DNA of 64,000 nt. Source: Paenibacillus humicus NBRC 102415 (GTDB lineage: Bacteria; Bacillota; Bacilli; Paenibacillales; Paenibacillaceae). Of this stretch, positions 1 through 9,100 are shown one piece after another; within the stretch, counting starts at the first letter, position 1, and the number at the start of each line of letters is the position of its first letter. Below the pieces are notes generated by a model, which made no database searches, was not told where the DNA came from, and saw only the letters and a program-made list of their open reading frames with translations. Made by a program: the position numbers and the translations under genes. The stretch is taken from positions 1 through 64,000 of the forward strand of contig NZ_BIMD01000010.1 of assembly GCF_004000905.1 (NCBI RefSeq), read 5' to 3'.

Positions 1-85
1 AGAGAAGAGAAGAGAAGAGAAGAGAAGAGAAGAGAAGAGAAGAGAAGAGAAGAGAAGAGAAGAGAAGAGAAGAGAAGAGAAGAGA
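1..85. repeat. Pentanucleotide tandem repeat (AGAGA)17
   Basis: Seventeen uninterrupted copies of the 5-mer AGAGA, a pure purine tract on the + strand that starts at the window edge, so its true length is unknown. Such a tract is prone to slippage. The 86-310 stretch after it holds no gene I can support. Confidence 0.95.
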
Positions 86-310
86 GAAGGGTTGACAATT
101 CGCGCGCCTCGCGAGGTTTCAAGGACTCTGGGGCCGAATTTGCTATGGAATGGGCGCAATGACATGAACTTGCACGTACTGGCGAGTATGTGCGTTAATG
201 CCGTGAAATAACGCCGATGTGGCAATGGATGGAGGGGAGATAAGAGGGATCGCTGGTTTCGGCAACTTTCAACCTTGATAATGCTCATGCTCAAGCAACC
301 TCATTTTCCT

Positions 311-490
311 TCGGACATAGGATCCCTTATTTCCGAGGATTTCGTTCATTGACGCATTTATCGGACATAGGATCCGCTATTTCTATAGTTTATATTGCTA
401 TATAGCTAATTGTTCACAAATAACGGATCGTATGTCCGATCCGCATAGGAATGTGATGATTTTCGGCCAAATAACGGATCGTATGTCCGA
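311..490. repeat. 180-bp quasi-palindromic element, copy A
   Basis: Four related boxes in the order forward, forward, reverse, reverse. Forward boxes start at 311 and 361 (core TCGGACATAGGATCC followed by C/G-C/T-TATT). Reverse boxes end at 439 and 490 (core GGATCGTATGTCCGA). The outer and inner pairs can fold into one long imperfect hairpin. Box spacing is 50, 79 and 51 bp, nearly identical to copies at 958 and 18878. The right end abuts a truncated gene. Confidence 0.85.
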
Positions 491-509
491 TCCGCAAAGG
501 CAAGTGAGG

Positions 510-692
510 TTTTCAAGCAGACTTCCGTCCAGCGTCAGCTATGCCAGCCTCGAGCGGGTGGCGGAGGAGCTGGAGCATGCCCGCAGCCTATTCCGCCGGC
601 TCGGCTGCCTCGTCGTCGACGTGACGGACCGGGCCATCGAGGAGACGGCCGGCATCATTCTCGATGCGCGCAAGCATCGGATCCAGCCTTAA
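510..692 (+). pseudogene. 3' remnant of pyruvate, phosphate dikinase regulatory protein (PSRP/YqfL family)
   Basis: The reading frame from 510 gives about 60 residues that resemble the C-terminus of the DUF299 kinase/phosphorylase that regulates PPDK or PEP synthase: Y-A-S-L-E-R-V, then RRLGCLVVDVTDRAIEETA and a short tail ending at TAA. Full-length family members have about 270 residues, so the ATP/substrate-binding N-terminus is missing. Upstream the frame runs straight into the 180-bp repeat, whose reverse boxes supply the only ATG codons (432, 483). No ribosome binding site is evident. Best read as a gene tail left by a rearrangement; translation is doubtful. Family assignment is from memory of B. 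subtilis YqfL. Confidence 0.6.
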
Positions 693-758
693 GTCATGTC
701 GACAAGCCTGATGATCGGATCCGATTGTAGACGGGTTTGAGATTTCTGCTTATATCGC

Positions 759-792
759 AGTAAAGCCTCCGCAGTAATTTCGGGGGCTTACT
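759..792 (+). other. Hairpin downstream of the gene remnant
   Basis: AGTAAAGCCTCCG (759-771) pairs imperfectly with CGGGGGCTTACT (781-792). There is no T-run, so it is a weak terminator candidate, perhaps the relic terminator of the truncated gene. Confidence 0.4.
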
Positions 793-887
793 CTGGCTGA
801 ATGAGACGGCGGAATCTGCAAGCATAAGCTCTTTTAGCAGATGTGACTCAACAACAGAGCGAGATTGCGATAGGGATTTTATTATTT

Positions 888-930
<43 letters not shown>

Positions 931-957
931 AGAGCCAGGGTCAGAGTCTCGAGTTGA

Positions 958-1136
958 TCGGACATGAGATCCGTTATTTTAATAAATATCTAGGTTATGC
1001 CTTGGTATCGGACATAGGATCCGTTATTTATATGAATTCTATTGATATACAGATGAAAAATCTGGAATAGCGGAACGTATGTCCGATAGAGCTGGAAAAA
1101 GGGACAAATCTCTCAGATAACGGAACGTATGTCGCA
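958..1136. repeat. 180-bp quasi-palindromic element, copy B
   Basis: Forward boxes start at 958 and 1008; reverse boxes end at 1086 and 1136 (the last degenerate, GTCGCA for GTCCGA). Spacings are 50, 79 and 50 bp. The spacers between boxes differ in sequence from copies A and C although their lengths are conserved. The following 1137-1543 region contains no gene that I can support. Confidence 0.85.
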
Positions 1137-1543
1137 TAGAGTTCAAATCTGGCCTTTCCTAAAAGCCGCCGCCTTCCTGCCATGCGGTTCCGCTTCAAGC
1201 ATAGACCTGGAAATGGGCAAACAGCCCTTTCATGAGGCGCGGTCGGCAAGAAGCCTTGAAGCGAGTCCTGGCTCCGTAAAATTGGCTCCGCCAAGGCTCG
1301 GCTCGACGTGTTCCTATGCCAAGCGGGTCGTGCGTGCCTCAGCCGACTGGGAAGAGGATGGCAGTGTGCGAGCTCGGCTCGGAATGGACCTGTTCGCCGT
1401 TCATCGCGATTTCAAAGCAATCAACGCCGCAGTAACGCAATAAATTTCTCGTTTTTCATGGACTCGAAGACTTCTTCTCCTACCGTTCCTTGATGGAATC
1501 ATTTTCACTCCATTTTGAAATAGAAAGCTGCGAGAGCCGCCAT

Positions 1544-1939
1544 TCATCTTCGGTGTTTCCAAATCATTTCCAACAGCAGAAGCATGAGGCGATAGAGCAG
1601 GGCCGAAGCGGCAAAGGTCCAGTAGACTTCATATGCCCGCTCCCCGACGGCGATGGCCGGAAGCAGCCCGGCCGCAGGATACAGAAGGAGCAGTTCCGAG
1701 ATGAGCCGTATGGAGGAGGGGAGAATTCCGGCGCTCAGGCTGCCGATGGCCCAGGAAGCGGGAATGCCGTAGAAGAGATGGAACGGCAGGGCATAGATGA
1801 AGACCAGGACAGCTCCAATAAGCCGCATCATCCAGGCTCCTTGGATAGGGGATTCTTCTGCCCAAAGGCTCGCCATGACAATGCCCGTCGCTGCAGCGGA
1901 TAGAAATGCCGCGCCCAAGCGGAGGAGAAAACCTCTCAT
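1544..1939 (-). CDS. Small integral membrane protein (131 aa), function unknown
   Basis: The start ATG overlaps the stop of the upstream gene (ATGA at 1936-1939), indicating translational coupling. The protein begins MRGFLLRLGAAFLSAAATG and has roughly four hydrophobic segments, ending in a basic tail (IWKHRR). Its first 25 residues resemble those of the preceding protein (MKDFLPRLAAAPLSALAFG), so the pair may be diverged paralogues acting together in the membrane. I do not recognise a named family. Confidence 0.7.
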   Translation of the reverse strand: MRGFLLRLGAAFLSAAATGIVMASLWAEESPIQGAWMMRLIGAVLVFIYALPFHLFYGIPASWAIGSLSAGILPSSIRLISELLLLYPAAGLLPAIAVGERAYEVYWTFAASALLYRLMLLLLEMIWKHRR

Positions 1940-2166
1940 CGCGCCGCTCCCCGCTTTGCTCTCTCCATCCATTCCGGCAGCCGCAGCATAAGCAGGACAT
2001 GCTGATAAATCCAGGCGGCGGCAGCTCCGAGAATGAGGAAGACGAAGTCATATACGTTCGGCTCTCTGGCTTCCAAGATCGTCGTATATAGGGACCAAGC
2101 AAAGAGGATGCCGAATGCCAGCGCGGACAGGGGGGCTGCAGCAAGGCGAGGCAGGAAGTCTTTCAT
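1936..2166 (-). CDS. Small membrane protein (76 aa), function unknown
   Basis: Start chosen at 2166 because GAGGAG lies about eight bases upstream; longer upstream frames lack a ribosome binding site. Two hydrophobic helices (about residues 8-27 and 37-57) and a basic C-terminus (MERAKRGAAR) suggest an inner-membrane protein with a cytoplasmic tail. It is the first gene of a two-gene unit with the overlapping downstream membrane protein. No motif links it to a function. Confidence 0.7.
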   Translation of the reverse strand: MKDFLPRLAAAPLSALAFGILFAWSLYTTILEAREPNVYDFVFLILGAAAAWIYQHVLLMLRLPEWMERAKRGAAR

Positions 2167-2283
2167 GGAATCATCTCCTCGTTCAGGAATGGGATGAGTC
2201 CAGTTTGCCGCATCCGTCGCCGCTGCGTCAGGCCCTTCTTTTATAGAACCCCTCCTCAAGCCTGGGCGTAAAAAGACATCAAA

Positions 2284-2315
2284 GCCGAAAAGGCCGCTGC
2301 AATCGCAGCGGCCTT
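2284..2315 (-). terminator. Intrinsic terminator of ilvA
   Basis: An 11-bp perfect stem AAGGCCGCTGC/GCAGCGGCCTT with a 4-nt loop, followed on the minus strand by TTTTCGGCTTT. It separates ilvA from the membrane-protein pair downstream. Confidence 0.85.
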
Positions 2316-2337
2316 GCTTGTCTAACCTCAAGAAAGC

Positions 2338-3648
2338 TCAGATCAGAAGATCGAACAGCACCGGATCCTTGTTGAGTTCCATGAACTGGTAGCCTCTGGC
2401 GTTCATCCGGCTGACCAGGCTGCCATAGTCCTCGCGGTTCTTCAGCTCGATGCCGACGAGGGCGGGGCCGTTCTCCTTGTTATGCGTCTTGGTGTACTCG
2501 AATCTCACGATGTCGTCGTCCGGCCCGAGCACCTCGTCGAGGAATTCGCGCAGGGCGCCGGCACGCTGCGGAAAGTTGACGGTGAAGTAATGCTTGAGCC
2601 CCTCGTACATAAGGGAGCGCTCCTTCATCTCCTGCATCCGGTCGACGTCGTTGTTGCCGCCGCTGATGATGCAGACGACCGTCTTGCCCTCGAGCTCGTC
2701 CCGGTACATGTCCAGCGCGGCGACAGGCAGCGCGCCGGCCGGCTCGGCGACGATGGCGTTTTCGTTGTACAGGCTCAGCAGAGTCGTGCAGGCCTTGCCT
2801 TCCGGCACGAGCACGACATCGTCGAGCAGGTCGCGGCAGATCGCAAAGGTGAGGTCGCCGATCCGCTTGACGGCGGCTCCGTCGACGAACTTGTCGATGG
2901 AGTCGAGCGGCGTGACCTGCCCGCTGCGCAGCGAGGCATCAAGGGAAGGCGCGCCCTTGGGCTCGACGCCGATGATGCGCGTGCGCGGCGAGACCGCCTT
3001 GATGTAGGAGGCGACTCCGGCCGCAAGCCCGCCGCCTCCGACGGTGACGAAGATGTAGTCCGGCATCGCCTCGGCCGCATCCATGATTTCCTTGCCGACC
3101 GTGCCGTTGCCCGCGATGATGGCCCGGTCGTCGAACGGATGGATGAAGGCGGCTCCGGTGCGGGCGCATTCCTTCATCGCTTCGTCATAGGCGTCGTCGT
3201 AGGTGTCGCCGGTCAGCATGATCTCGACCTGATCACCGCCGAAAAACTGGACCTGCGTCACCTTCTGGCGGGGAGTCGTGCTGGGCATGTAAATCTTTCC
3301 GCGGATGCCGAGCGTCTGACAGGAGTAAGCGACGCCTTGGGCGTGATTGCCCGCGCTGGCGCAGACGACGCCCTTCTCCAGGTCCTGCGGCGGCAGCGTG
3401 CGGATGCGGTAGTAGGCCCCGCGGATTTTGAACGAGCGCACGACCTGCAGATCCTCCCGCTTGAGCAGCACGTTGCAGTTGTAACGGCTGGAGAGGACGC
3501 GGTTCGGCTGCAGCGGGGTCCGGGTAATGACTTCATTCAGCGTCAGCTGGGCATGCATGATCTCCTCGAGAGGGATGCGTACCGCTTCCTCCTTGGCTTT
3601 GCCCGCTTCGGGCAGCTGACCGGGGGACTGGGGCGTGCTGGAATTCAT
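2338..3648 (-). CDS. ilvA: Threonine dehydratase, biosynthetic (IlvA)
   Basis: A PLP enzyme that deaminates threonine to 2-oxobutanoate, the first step of isoleucine synthesis. The 436-residue protein has the PLP lysine in VVRSFKIRGAYY (K74), the phosphate-binding glycine loop VTVGGGGLAAG, and a C-terminal ACT-like regulatory region starting near YFTVNFPQRAGALREFL. It matches the one-ACT Bacillus type (about 420 aa) rather than the two-domain E. coli type. ATG 3648 was chosen because AAAGGAAGAG precedes it; the longer upstream frame crosses the leader terminator. It is a single-gene unit controlled by its leader. The ACT region argues against a purely catabolic TdcB enzyme. Confidence 0.93.
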   Translation of the reverse strand: MNSSTPQSPGQLPEAGKAKEEAVRIPLEEIMHAQLTLNEVITRTPLQPNRVLSSRYNCNVLLKREDLQVVRSFKIRGAYYRIRTLPPQDLEKGVVCASAGNHAQGVAYSCQTLGIRGKIYMPSTTPRQKVTQVQFFGGDQVEIMLTGDTYDDAYDEAMKECARTGAAFIHPFDDRAIIAGNGTVGKEIMDAAEAMPDYIFVTVGGGGLAAGVASYIKAVSPRTRIIGVEPKGAPSLDASLRSGQVTPLDSIDKFVDGAAVKRIGDLTFAICRDLLDDVVLVPEGKACTTLLSLYNENAIVAEPAGALPVAALDMYRDELEGKTVVCIISGGNNDVDRMQEMKERSLMYEGLKHYFTVNFPQRAGALREFLDEVLGPDDDIVRFEYTKTHNKENGPALVGIELKNREDYGSLVSRMNARGYQFMELNKDPVLFDLLI

Positions 3649-3866
3649 ACGCGTTCTCTTCCTTTCCGTTTGGCAAGATGATGGGGGAGGGCTAAAATAA
3701 GAAAAAACGTCCCGGTGCGGGACGTGCGTCCTGATCACGTTCGTACGGCTGCCTGTCCATCCCGGGCCGCGTCTTGGAGACGCGGCCCTTCAAGAGAGTG
3801 CCGGCCGGGAGCGGAGACTCTGCCGCCGCTTGCAGCGTCGGCGCGGCTTGGCGGCATCCGATAGGT
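3649..3866 (-). promoter_or_regulatory. Structured 5' leader of ilvA with terminator (attenuator-like)
   Basis: About 218 nt lie between the predicted transcription start and ilvA. On the minus strand it holds an 11-bp hairpin (GGGCCGCGTCT/AGACGCGGCCC) and then a terminator at 3702-3725: ACGTCCCG/CGGGACGT with a 3-nt loop and six T. A competing hairpin GGACG-CAC-GTCC overlaps its left arm, as in antitermination. I could not find the T-box core GGUGGNACCGCG, so the regulatory class is unassigned. Confidence 0.6.
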
Positions 3867-3872
3867 AGTTTT

Positions 3873-3901
3873 GTTATACTCCCCGCACGTTCCTTTGTCA
3901 A
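3873..3901 (-). promoter_or_regulatory. Sigma-A promoter for the ilvA leader
   Basis: On the minus strand, -35 TTGACA (3896-3901), a 17-bp spacer and -10 TATAAC (3873-3878). A near-consensus vegetative promoter at the right place for a ~220-nt leader. Confidence 0.85.
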
Positions 3902-3984
3902 TGGAAGCCAGACAGCTGGCAGGACAGGCCGCAGAAGGCCTGCGCAGGATAAAACGGTTACGGCCGAATGGAGGTGCGTCTGAG

Positions 3985-4524
3985 ATGCGCAAAATCATAG
4001 GGGGATTCATTGTTTCGCTGCTGGTCGTGGCGCTGCTGGCGGGAGGAGCGGCGGTCTGGTACGTCAGGCCGGCGGAGAAGCTGACGCTGGACCACACTCC
4101 TCTGGATTTCAGAAGCAAAGCCGCCGAAATGATCCAATCCGGCAAAGCCGAGGTGTTTCTCTCCCAGGAGGATATCACCAATCTGGTCCGCGCCCAGCTC
4201 GCGGAAAACCCGCAGGTCAGGCCGGAGCTGAGAATCGAGGGCGTGCGGATTCAACTGGACGGAGAACGCATGGCTGCGGATATAAGTGCCAAGTACAAAA
4301 ACCTGCTGACGGTAGGCGCCAAAGCGGGCTACAAGCTGGAATGGAGAAGTCCCGATCTGATTCTCACTCCTCAGTCGCTTTCCATCCGCTCTCTGGAGCT
4401 GCCGGAGACGATGCTGGATGAGATCGTCATCCCGGTAGGGAGCCAGCTGCCGCCTCTTGTCGGCATTCGCTCCGTAACGTTCCGGGATCATGGCGCCGCT
4501 GTCGGGCTGAAGCTTCGGCTCTAA
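3985..4524 (+). CDS. Membrane-anchored extracytoplasmic protein (179 aa), unknown function
   Basis: ATG 3985 is preceded by GGAGGTGCG. An N-terminal hydrophobic segment (residues about 4-24, without a lipobox) anchors a soluble domain of about 150 residues rich in alternating beta-strand-like segments. The architecture recalls small YpmS/DUF2140-like anchored proteins, but I cannot confirm the family. It is divergent from ilvA across about 80 bp and ends before a strong terminator, so it is monocistronic. Confidence 0.7.
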   Translation: MRKIIGGFIVSLLVVALLAGGAAVWYVRPAEKLTLDHTPLDFRSKAAEMIQSGKAEVFLSQEDITNLVRAQLAENPQVRPELRIEGVRIQLDGERMAADISAKYKNLLTVGAKAGYKLEWRSPDLILTPQSLSIRSLELPETMLDEIVIPVGSQLPPLVGIRSVTFRDHGAAVGLKLRL

Positions 4525-4602
4525 GCCGTTGCCTGATTCGATTTTTGCTCGTAAAAGAGTTCCTCCCTGTTCATCGGGAAGGACTTGTCCAGCTCTCTTG
4601 CA

Positions 4603-4636
4603 GCCATGCCGCCATTACTGGCGGCATGGCTTTTTT
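4603..4636 (+). terminator. Intrinsic terminator
   Basis: GCCATGCCGCCA/TGGCGGCATGGC, a 12-bp perfect stem with a 4-nt loop followed by six T. Confidence 0.93.
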
Positions 4637-4665
4637 GAGCCGAAGAGAGAGGATTCAAGTTGAAA

Positions 4666-4725
4666 TTGACATCATAATTGAGAATGGTTATCATACTTAT
4701 AGTGATATTGAGAATCATTATCAAA
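4666..4725 (+). promoter_or_regulatory. Fur-controlled promoter with two Fur boxes
   Basis: -35 TTGACA (4666-4671), a 17-bp spacer, -10 TATCAT (4689-4694). One Fur-type site, TTGAGAATGGTTATCATA, overlaps the -10, and a second, TTGAGAATCATTATCAA, follows at 4708-4724. The arrangement predicts repression when iron is replete. The ~160-nt 5' UTR up to 4860 carries a small GCAAGCC/GGCTTGC hairpin near 4789-4809 and no other feature I can name. Confidence 0.85.
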
Positions 4726-4860
4726 CAATGAGATGCTTTTGCATTCGACTGACGCAGATCAGATCCATACTTCCGCGCTTAACGGAGGGCAAGCCGCGCG
4801 AGGCTTGCTTGGATCGGCCGCAAAATGAAGCGGGAAGAAGAGGCTTGAAGGAGGAAAACA

Positions 4861-5672
4861 TGGAAAACCGAACCGGAACTCAGAGCGGGCCGCTGTCCTG
4901 CTCATCGGTGCTCGCAGGAAGCCGATGCCTGTACGCCGCGGCGATGGGCGGAGCCATCTACGGAAAGCATGGGCAAGGGGAATGGGAGAGGATCAGCGCG
5001 CCGGATGAGCCGCATGCCGTCGTGAACCGCATGGTCATGGCAGGAGAGACTCTGTATGCCTGCACAAGCCGCGGGCTGATGGTCTATGACGGAGCCGAGT
5101 GGGACCAGGAAGAGCTGGAGCTGCCCTGCTACCAGTTCCGGGCGTCCGCAGGCTGCCTGTATGCCTGCACCTCCCAGGGTTTGTGGTGCTCCCACGGCGC
5201 TTCCTGGGGGGCGGCCGCCAAGAACGACCGCAAGGTTTACGATCTGCTCAACGTTCCGCAATACCTCATTCTGGGCTGCGAGAGCGGAATCGCGCTGTAT
5301 GACCGGATGAGCGCTGAATGGATGGAATTCGATCTCGGCACCGGCGTGACCAGCCTGGCCGTCTACTACGGACAGCTTGTGGGAGCCAGCGAGAATGGGG
5401 AGCTGGTCGTCGGCAACCGCAAGGGCGGATTCGACCGTTACCGCTACGGAGGCTTGTTCCTCTTTTCGGTTGTCGTAAAGGGCGGGCGGCTGCTGGCTTG
5501 CACCGATCGGGGACTGTATCGGATCAGCTGGCTTGGAGGCTGCCTCACGATGATGGCGGTCAGCTCCAGAGTCCCGGTCACCGATGTGGACATCAGGGAC
5601 GGCATAATCTATCTGGCTACGCTGTATGACGGCATCCAACAAGTAGAAGAGCTGCCGGGAGGGAAAGCATGA
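4861..5672 (+). CDS. Predicted beta-propeller protein in a flavodoxin operon (270 aa)
   Basis: ATG 4861 follows AAGGAGGAAAAC; the longer upstream frame is untranslated leader. The sequence contains about seven repeats of roughly 38 residues with the pattern hydrophobic-YACTSRGLMVYDG: for example LYACTSRGLMVYDG, LYACTSQGLWCSHG, LILGCESGIALYD and LLACTDRGLYRI. This suggests a seven-bladed propeller. There is no signal peptide, so it is probably cytosolic. Its stop overlaps the flavodoxin start (ATGA). By position it resembles B. subtilis ykuO, the unknown gene within the Fur-regulated flavodoxin operon ykuNOP, but I cannot confirm homology. Confidence 0.75.
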
Positions 5673-6109
5673 ACAAGGTGATCGTGATCTGCTGCAGCAT
5701 GACGGGCAATACGGAGGAGATGGCGGAAGAGATCGTCGCCGGCATCCGGCATGCGGGGGTCGAGCCGGCCGTCCGGGATATCATGGACGCCAAGGCATCC
5801 GAGCTGGAGGAGTACGATGTCATTCTGATCGGAGCGTATACTTGGGGAGACGGCGAGCTGCCCGATGAATTCCTGGATTTCTATGAAGAGCTTGATGGTG
5901 TAAAGCTGCAGGGCAAGCTCGCGGCGGTGTTCGGCTCCGGGGACAGCTCTTATCCGATCTATTGCGGAGCGGTGGACCTGATCGAGGAGAAGCTGAAGGA
6001 GCGGGGCGCGCAGATCGCAGCTCCCGGCCTCAAGGTCGAGTTCAATCCTTCGGACGAGGAGAAGGAGCAATGCCGGGACATTGGGCGGAAAATGGCTGCT
6101 GCGACCTGA
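5669..6109 (+). CDS. Flavodoxin, short-chain
   Basis: A 146-residue FMN electron carrier. The N-terminal phosphate-binding loop reads CSMTGNTEEMAEEI (residues about 9-22; consensus T/S-x-T-G-N-T), followed by the FMN-ring loops around GAYTWGDGELPDEF and VFGSGDSSYPIYCGAVD, as in Bacillus YkuN/YkuP. It is coupled by ATGA overlap to the propeller gene behind two Fur boxes, which fits its known role of replacing ferredoxin under iron starvation. Acidic overall, as expected for a flavodoxin. Confidence 0.92.
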   Translation: MNKVIVICCSMTGNTEEMAEEIVAGIRHAGVEPAVRDIMDAKASELEEYDVILIGAYTWGDGELPDEFLDFYEELDGVKLQGKLAAVFGSGDSSYPIYCGAVDLIEEKLKERGAQIAAPGLKVEFNPSDEEKEQCRDIGRKMAAAT

Positions 6110-6123
6110 TCCAGATAAAAGAA

Positions 6124-6158
6124 ACCCCCTCGCGGCCGCGGCCATGAGGGGGATTTTT
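6124..6158. terminator. Terminator between convergent flavodoxin and xylanase genes
   Basis: CCCCCTC/GAGGGGG stem around a GC-rich loop, followed by ATTTTT on the + strand. Located between two converging genes, it probably serves the flavodoxin operon. Confidence 0.75.
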
Positions 6159-6196
6159 GGTCTTTAACGAACAGAATGGTTCGGGACGTTAGTCCT

Positions 6197-9100
6197 TCAC
6201 TTCATGAATCCATACAAGCCGTAGATCATGACGGCCGCCTGGGCGCGAGTGGCGGAGCTTGACGGAGCGAAGCGTCCGTCCTGCATGCCTTGCACGATGC
6301 CGGCTTGCCGGAGGGCGGCGACCGCTTCGGCCGCATAACCCGCGATCGAGGAGCTGTCGAGGAACGCTCCAGTGCCGGCGGCGCCCTTCAGCTCGATGCC
6401 TGCCTTGCCGGCGGCACGGTAAAGCATCGCGGCCATTTCCTGGCGGCTGATCCGCTCGTTCACGCCGAAGGTGCCGTCCGGCCTTCCGGAGACGATGCCG
6501 AGCTGCTGCGCCGAAGCGAGCGCTCCGGCGTACCAGGCGCCGGCCTCGGCGTCGGCGAAGCTGCTGGATCCGTCGGCGCGGCCGCTCAGGCTGAGCGCAT
6601 TCATCAGCATCTGGATGAATTCCGCTCTCGTTACGCCGGCGCCGGGAGCGAACGTTTCCGGCTTCATGCCGCTTACGATTCCCCTGGCTTCCAGAGCGCC
6701 GATGGCATCCTGAGCCCACGGCACGCGGTCGAGATCGCCGAAGCGGGAGGCGTAAAGAGCGGCCGCGTAGGTGCCGAAGCTCTGCGGCTTGAAGACGACC
6801 CCTTCTGCGGCAGCCGAATACCTGGAGCTGGCTGCCGGTGCCAGCGAGCCGTTGTCCATCGCCTGGAAAGCAACGGCTTGGAAAGGCTTGCTTCCCGCCT
6901 TCAGCGCAAACGGGACGGTGATGGCCGCAAGACCCTTCGTATCCGTAACGGCAGCGCCGTTCAGGCTGAGGCCGATGCGGACCAGCGGCTGTCCGGCGAG
7001 GAGGATCCGGGCGCCTTCGGTCAGCGAGCCGGAGTCCGCCAAGGCGACGGCAAGCTCCAGCGAGCCGGATGCGGATGCCAGCATCGAGGCATCCAGAGCT
7101 GCGGAAGCAAGGCCGGCATCCAGCACGAGAGAGCGCACGCGCCCTGCCGCATCCTGCAGCGGTCCGACAGGCAGCTGGATGACGATTTTCTTGAGGCCGG
7201 AGCCGGACTCGGCTTTGACCGTCACGACGGAGCCTTCAGCCGAGCCGGCGGCTTTGGCCAGATCGGCCGCCGATACCGACAGGAAGGCGGTTCCGCTTGC
7301 ATCCGGTATCGCCTTGAGCGTGATGACGCTTCCCTTCACGGCTGGAGACGGAGTCGGCGAAGGAAGGACAGTCGGAATCCATGCCGGATCAGGTGTCCTG
7401 TCCGGCGACGGAGACGGGCCTGGAGTCGCCGACGGCTCCGGAGAAGCGCTCGGGCTCGCCGAAGGATCCGGCGAAGTCGGCGGACTCGGCTGCGGAGAAG
7501 GACTTGGTTCGCCGCCTTCATCCGAAGCGCCGAGCACAAGCACGCCATACTTCGATGTGTTCTGGTAGGACAGGCCGCTCGGGTCGCTCCAGTTCACGAC
7601 GCTTGCGCGGGTGCCGAGACCGGCCTGGTCGTCGTTCACCTGAAGATCGAAGCCGATGAGGTCTCCGGCCTTCGCCTGGATCGAATCGAGGGAGATCGCC
7701 GCTTCCACGACGTAGCCGTCGTCCACGATGCGGGTGGCCGTTTTGAAGTTGTCCGGCGAAGCAGCGCCGTTATAGCTGCGCTCGTTGTCGAAATTCACCC
7801 TGTACTGGCCGTCGTCGGCTTCGTAGATCGGCGTCTTGCCGTTGTTCGGATCGACGAAGATCTCGACTGAATCCTGCTGGTACGCATCCGCGCTCTTCTT
7901 GCTCAGCAGCGGGTCCTTCACATGGGCATAGACGTACAGGTGGCCATCATCCCACATCGTGCGGAAGCGGGCCGTCGCTCCGGAGGTTCCTTGCACCCAG
8001 ACGCCGGTCTCCAGCTCCTCGGCATCGGCCCAGGCGGCATCCTCGTCTCCGTCGACGACAGGCGTGCCGCGGAGGGATCCTGCTACCTTGAGTTCCCCAG
8101 CCAGCGTAAGGATGCCGAATTTGGACGTATCGGAATCCTGGCTGTGCGAGGCGTCGTTCCAGGACAGAGCCTGGCCGGAATCGGCATCCGTGAACCGGAT
8201 ATCGAAGCCGAGCCTTCTCCCCGCAGCCGCGGCATCCAGAGGCACGGCCGCTTCGACGGCATACCCGCTGCCGTCCTTCTTCTCCACGACCCGGTAGTCG
8301 ACGCCTGCCGCCGCAGACTGGCCGCGGGTCAGCGTGTAGTGCTTGTCGTCCGGCTGATAAGCCGGCGTCTTGCCATTGTTGCCGTCGATGTACAGCTCGA
8401 GCTTATCCACCGGATTCACCGATGCATCCCGGACTTCTCCATACAGATACAGATGGCTGTCATCCCAGAGGGTGCGGAAGGAGGCTCCCCACGAAGCATC
8501 CCCGGCTTCGACCGGAGTCGGACCGACCGCGCGCCACAGCGTTTCGGCGCTGCCGTCTATGACCGGAGTGCCTTTGGACACATCCTTGGTCTGAATCAGA
8601 GCCGGGAGCCTGGAAGGATCCACGATGCCCCAGTAGGCGGGCTTCGCCTGCAGCTGCGCATCGAACAGCAGCGGGAAGTCGGCGCGCTCGGGCTTGCTCA
8701 GCCACGTATGGTCGTCGCCGATGCCCCAGAGCGTGACGTTGGTCAGGCGTCCCTCCGTCTTTTCCTTCCTGAAGGCATCGAAAATCTCCTTGAACTGATG
8801 CCCTTGCTTGTCGAGAGCGCTTTGCGGCGGAGTCGTGTACTTGTCGGAGCTGTTCGCGTAGATGCTCATGTCGAGCTCCGTCACCTGGTTGTCCACGCCG
8901 AGATCGGCGAACATTTTCATCGTCTGCTCGATGATTGCGCCGGACGGGCCGGTGACGTTGATGTGCATCTGATGGCCGACGCCGTCGACCGGAATGCCGC
9001 GCTGCTTCAGATCGGCGACCAGATTGTACAGGTGCTTGCGCTTGGTCGCTTCGGTCGTGCTGTAGTCGTTGATGTACAGCTTGGTTCCGGCCGGAGCGTA

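Noticed and set aside
311-490. Insertion sequence
   Set aside because: No transposase frame and no flanking target duplication identified; described instead as a repeat element.
3649-3866. T-box riboswitch for ilvA
   Set aside because: The conserved antiterminator core was not found; only the terminator and a competing hairpin are supported.
4545-4860. N-terminal extension of the propeller protein to 375 residues
   Set aside because: It would cross a terminator, a promoter and two Fur boxes; ATG 4861 has AAGGAGG.
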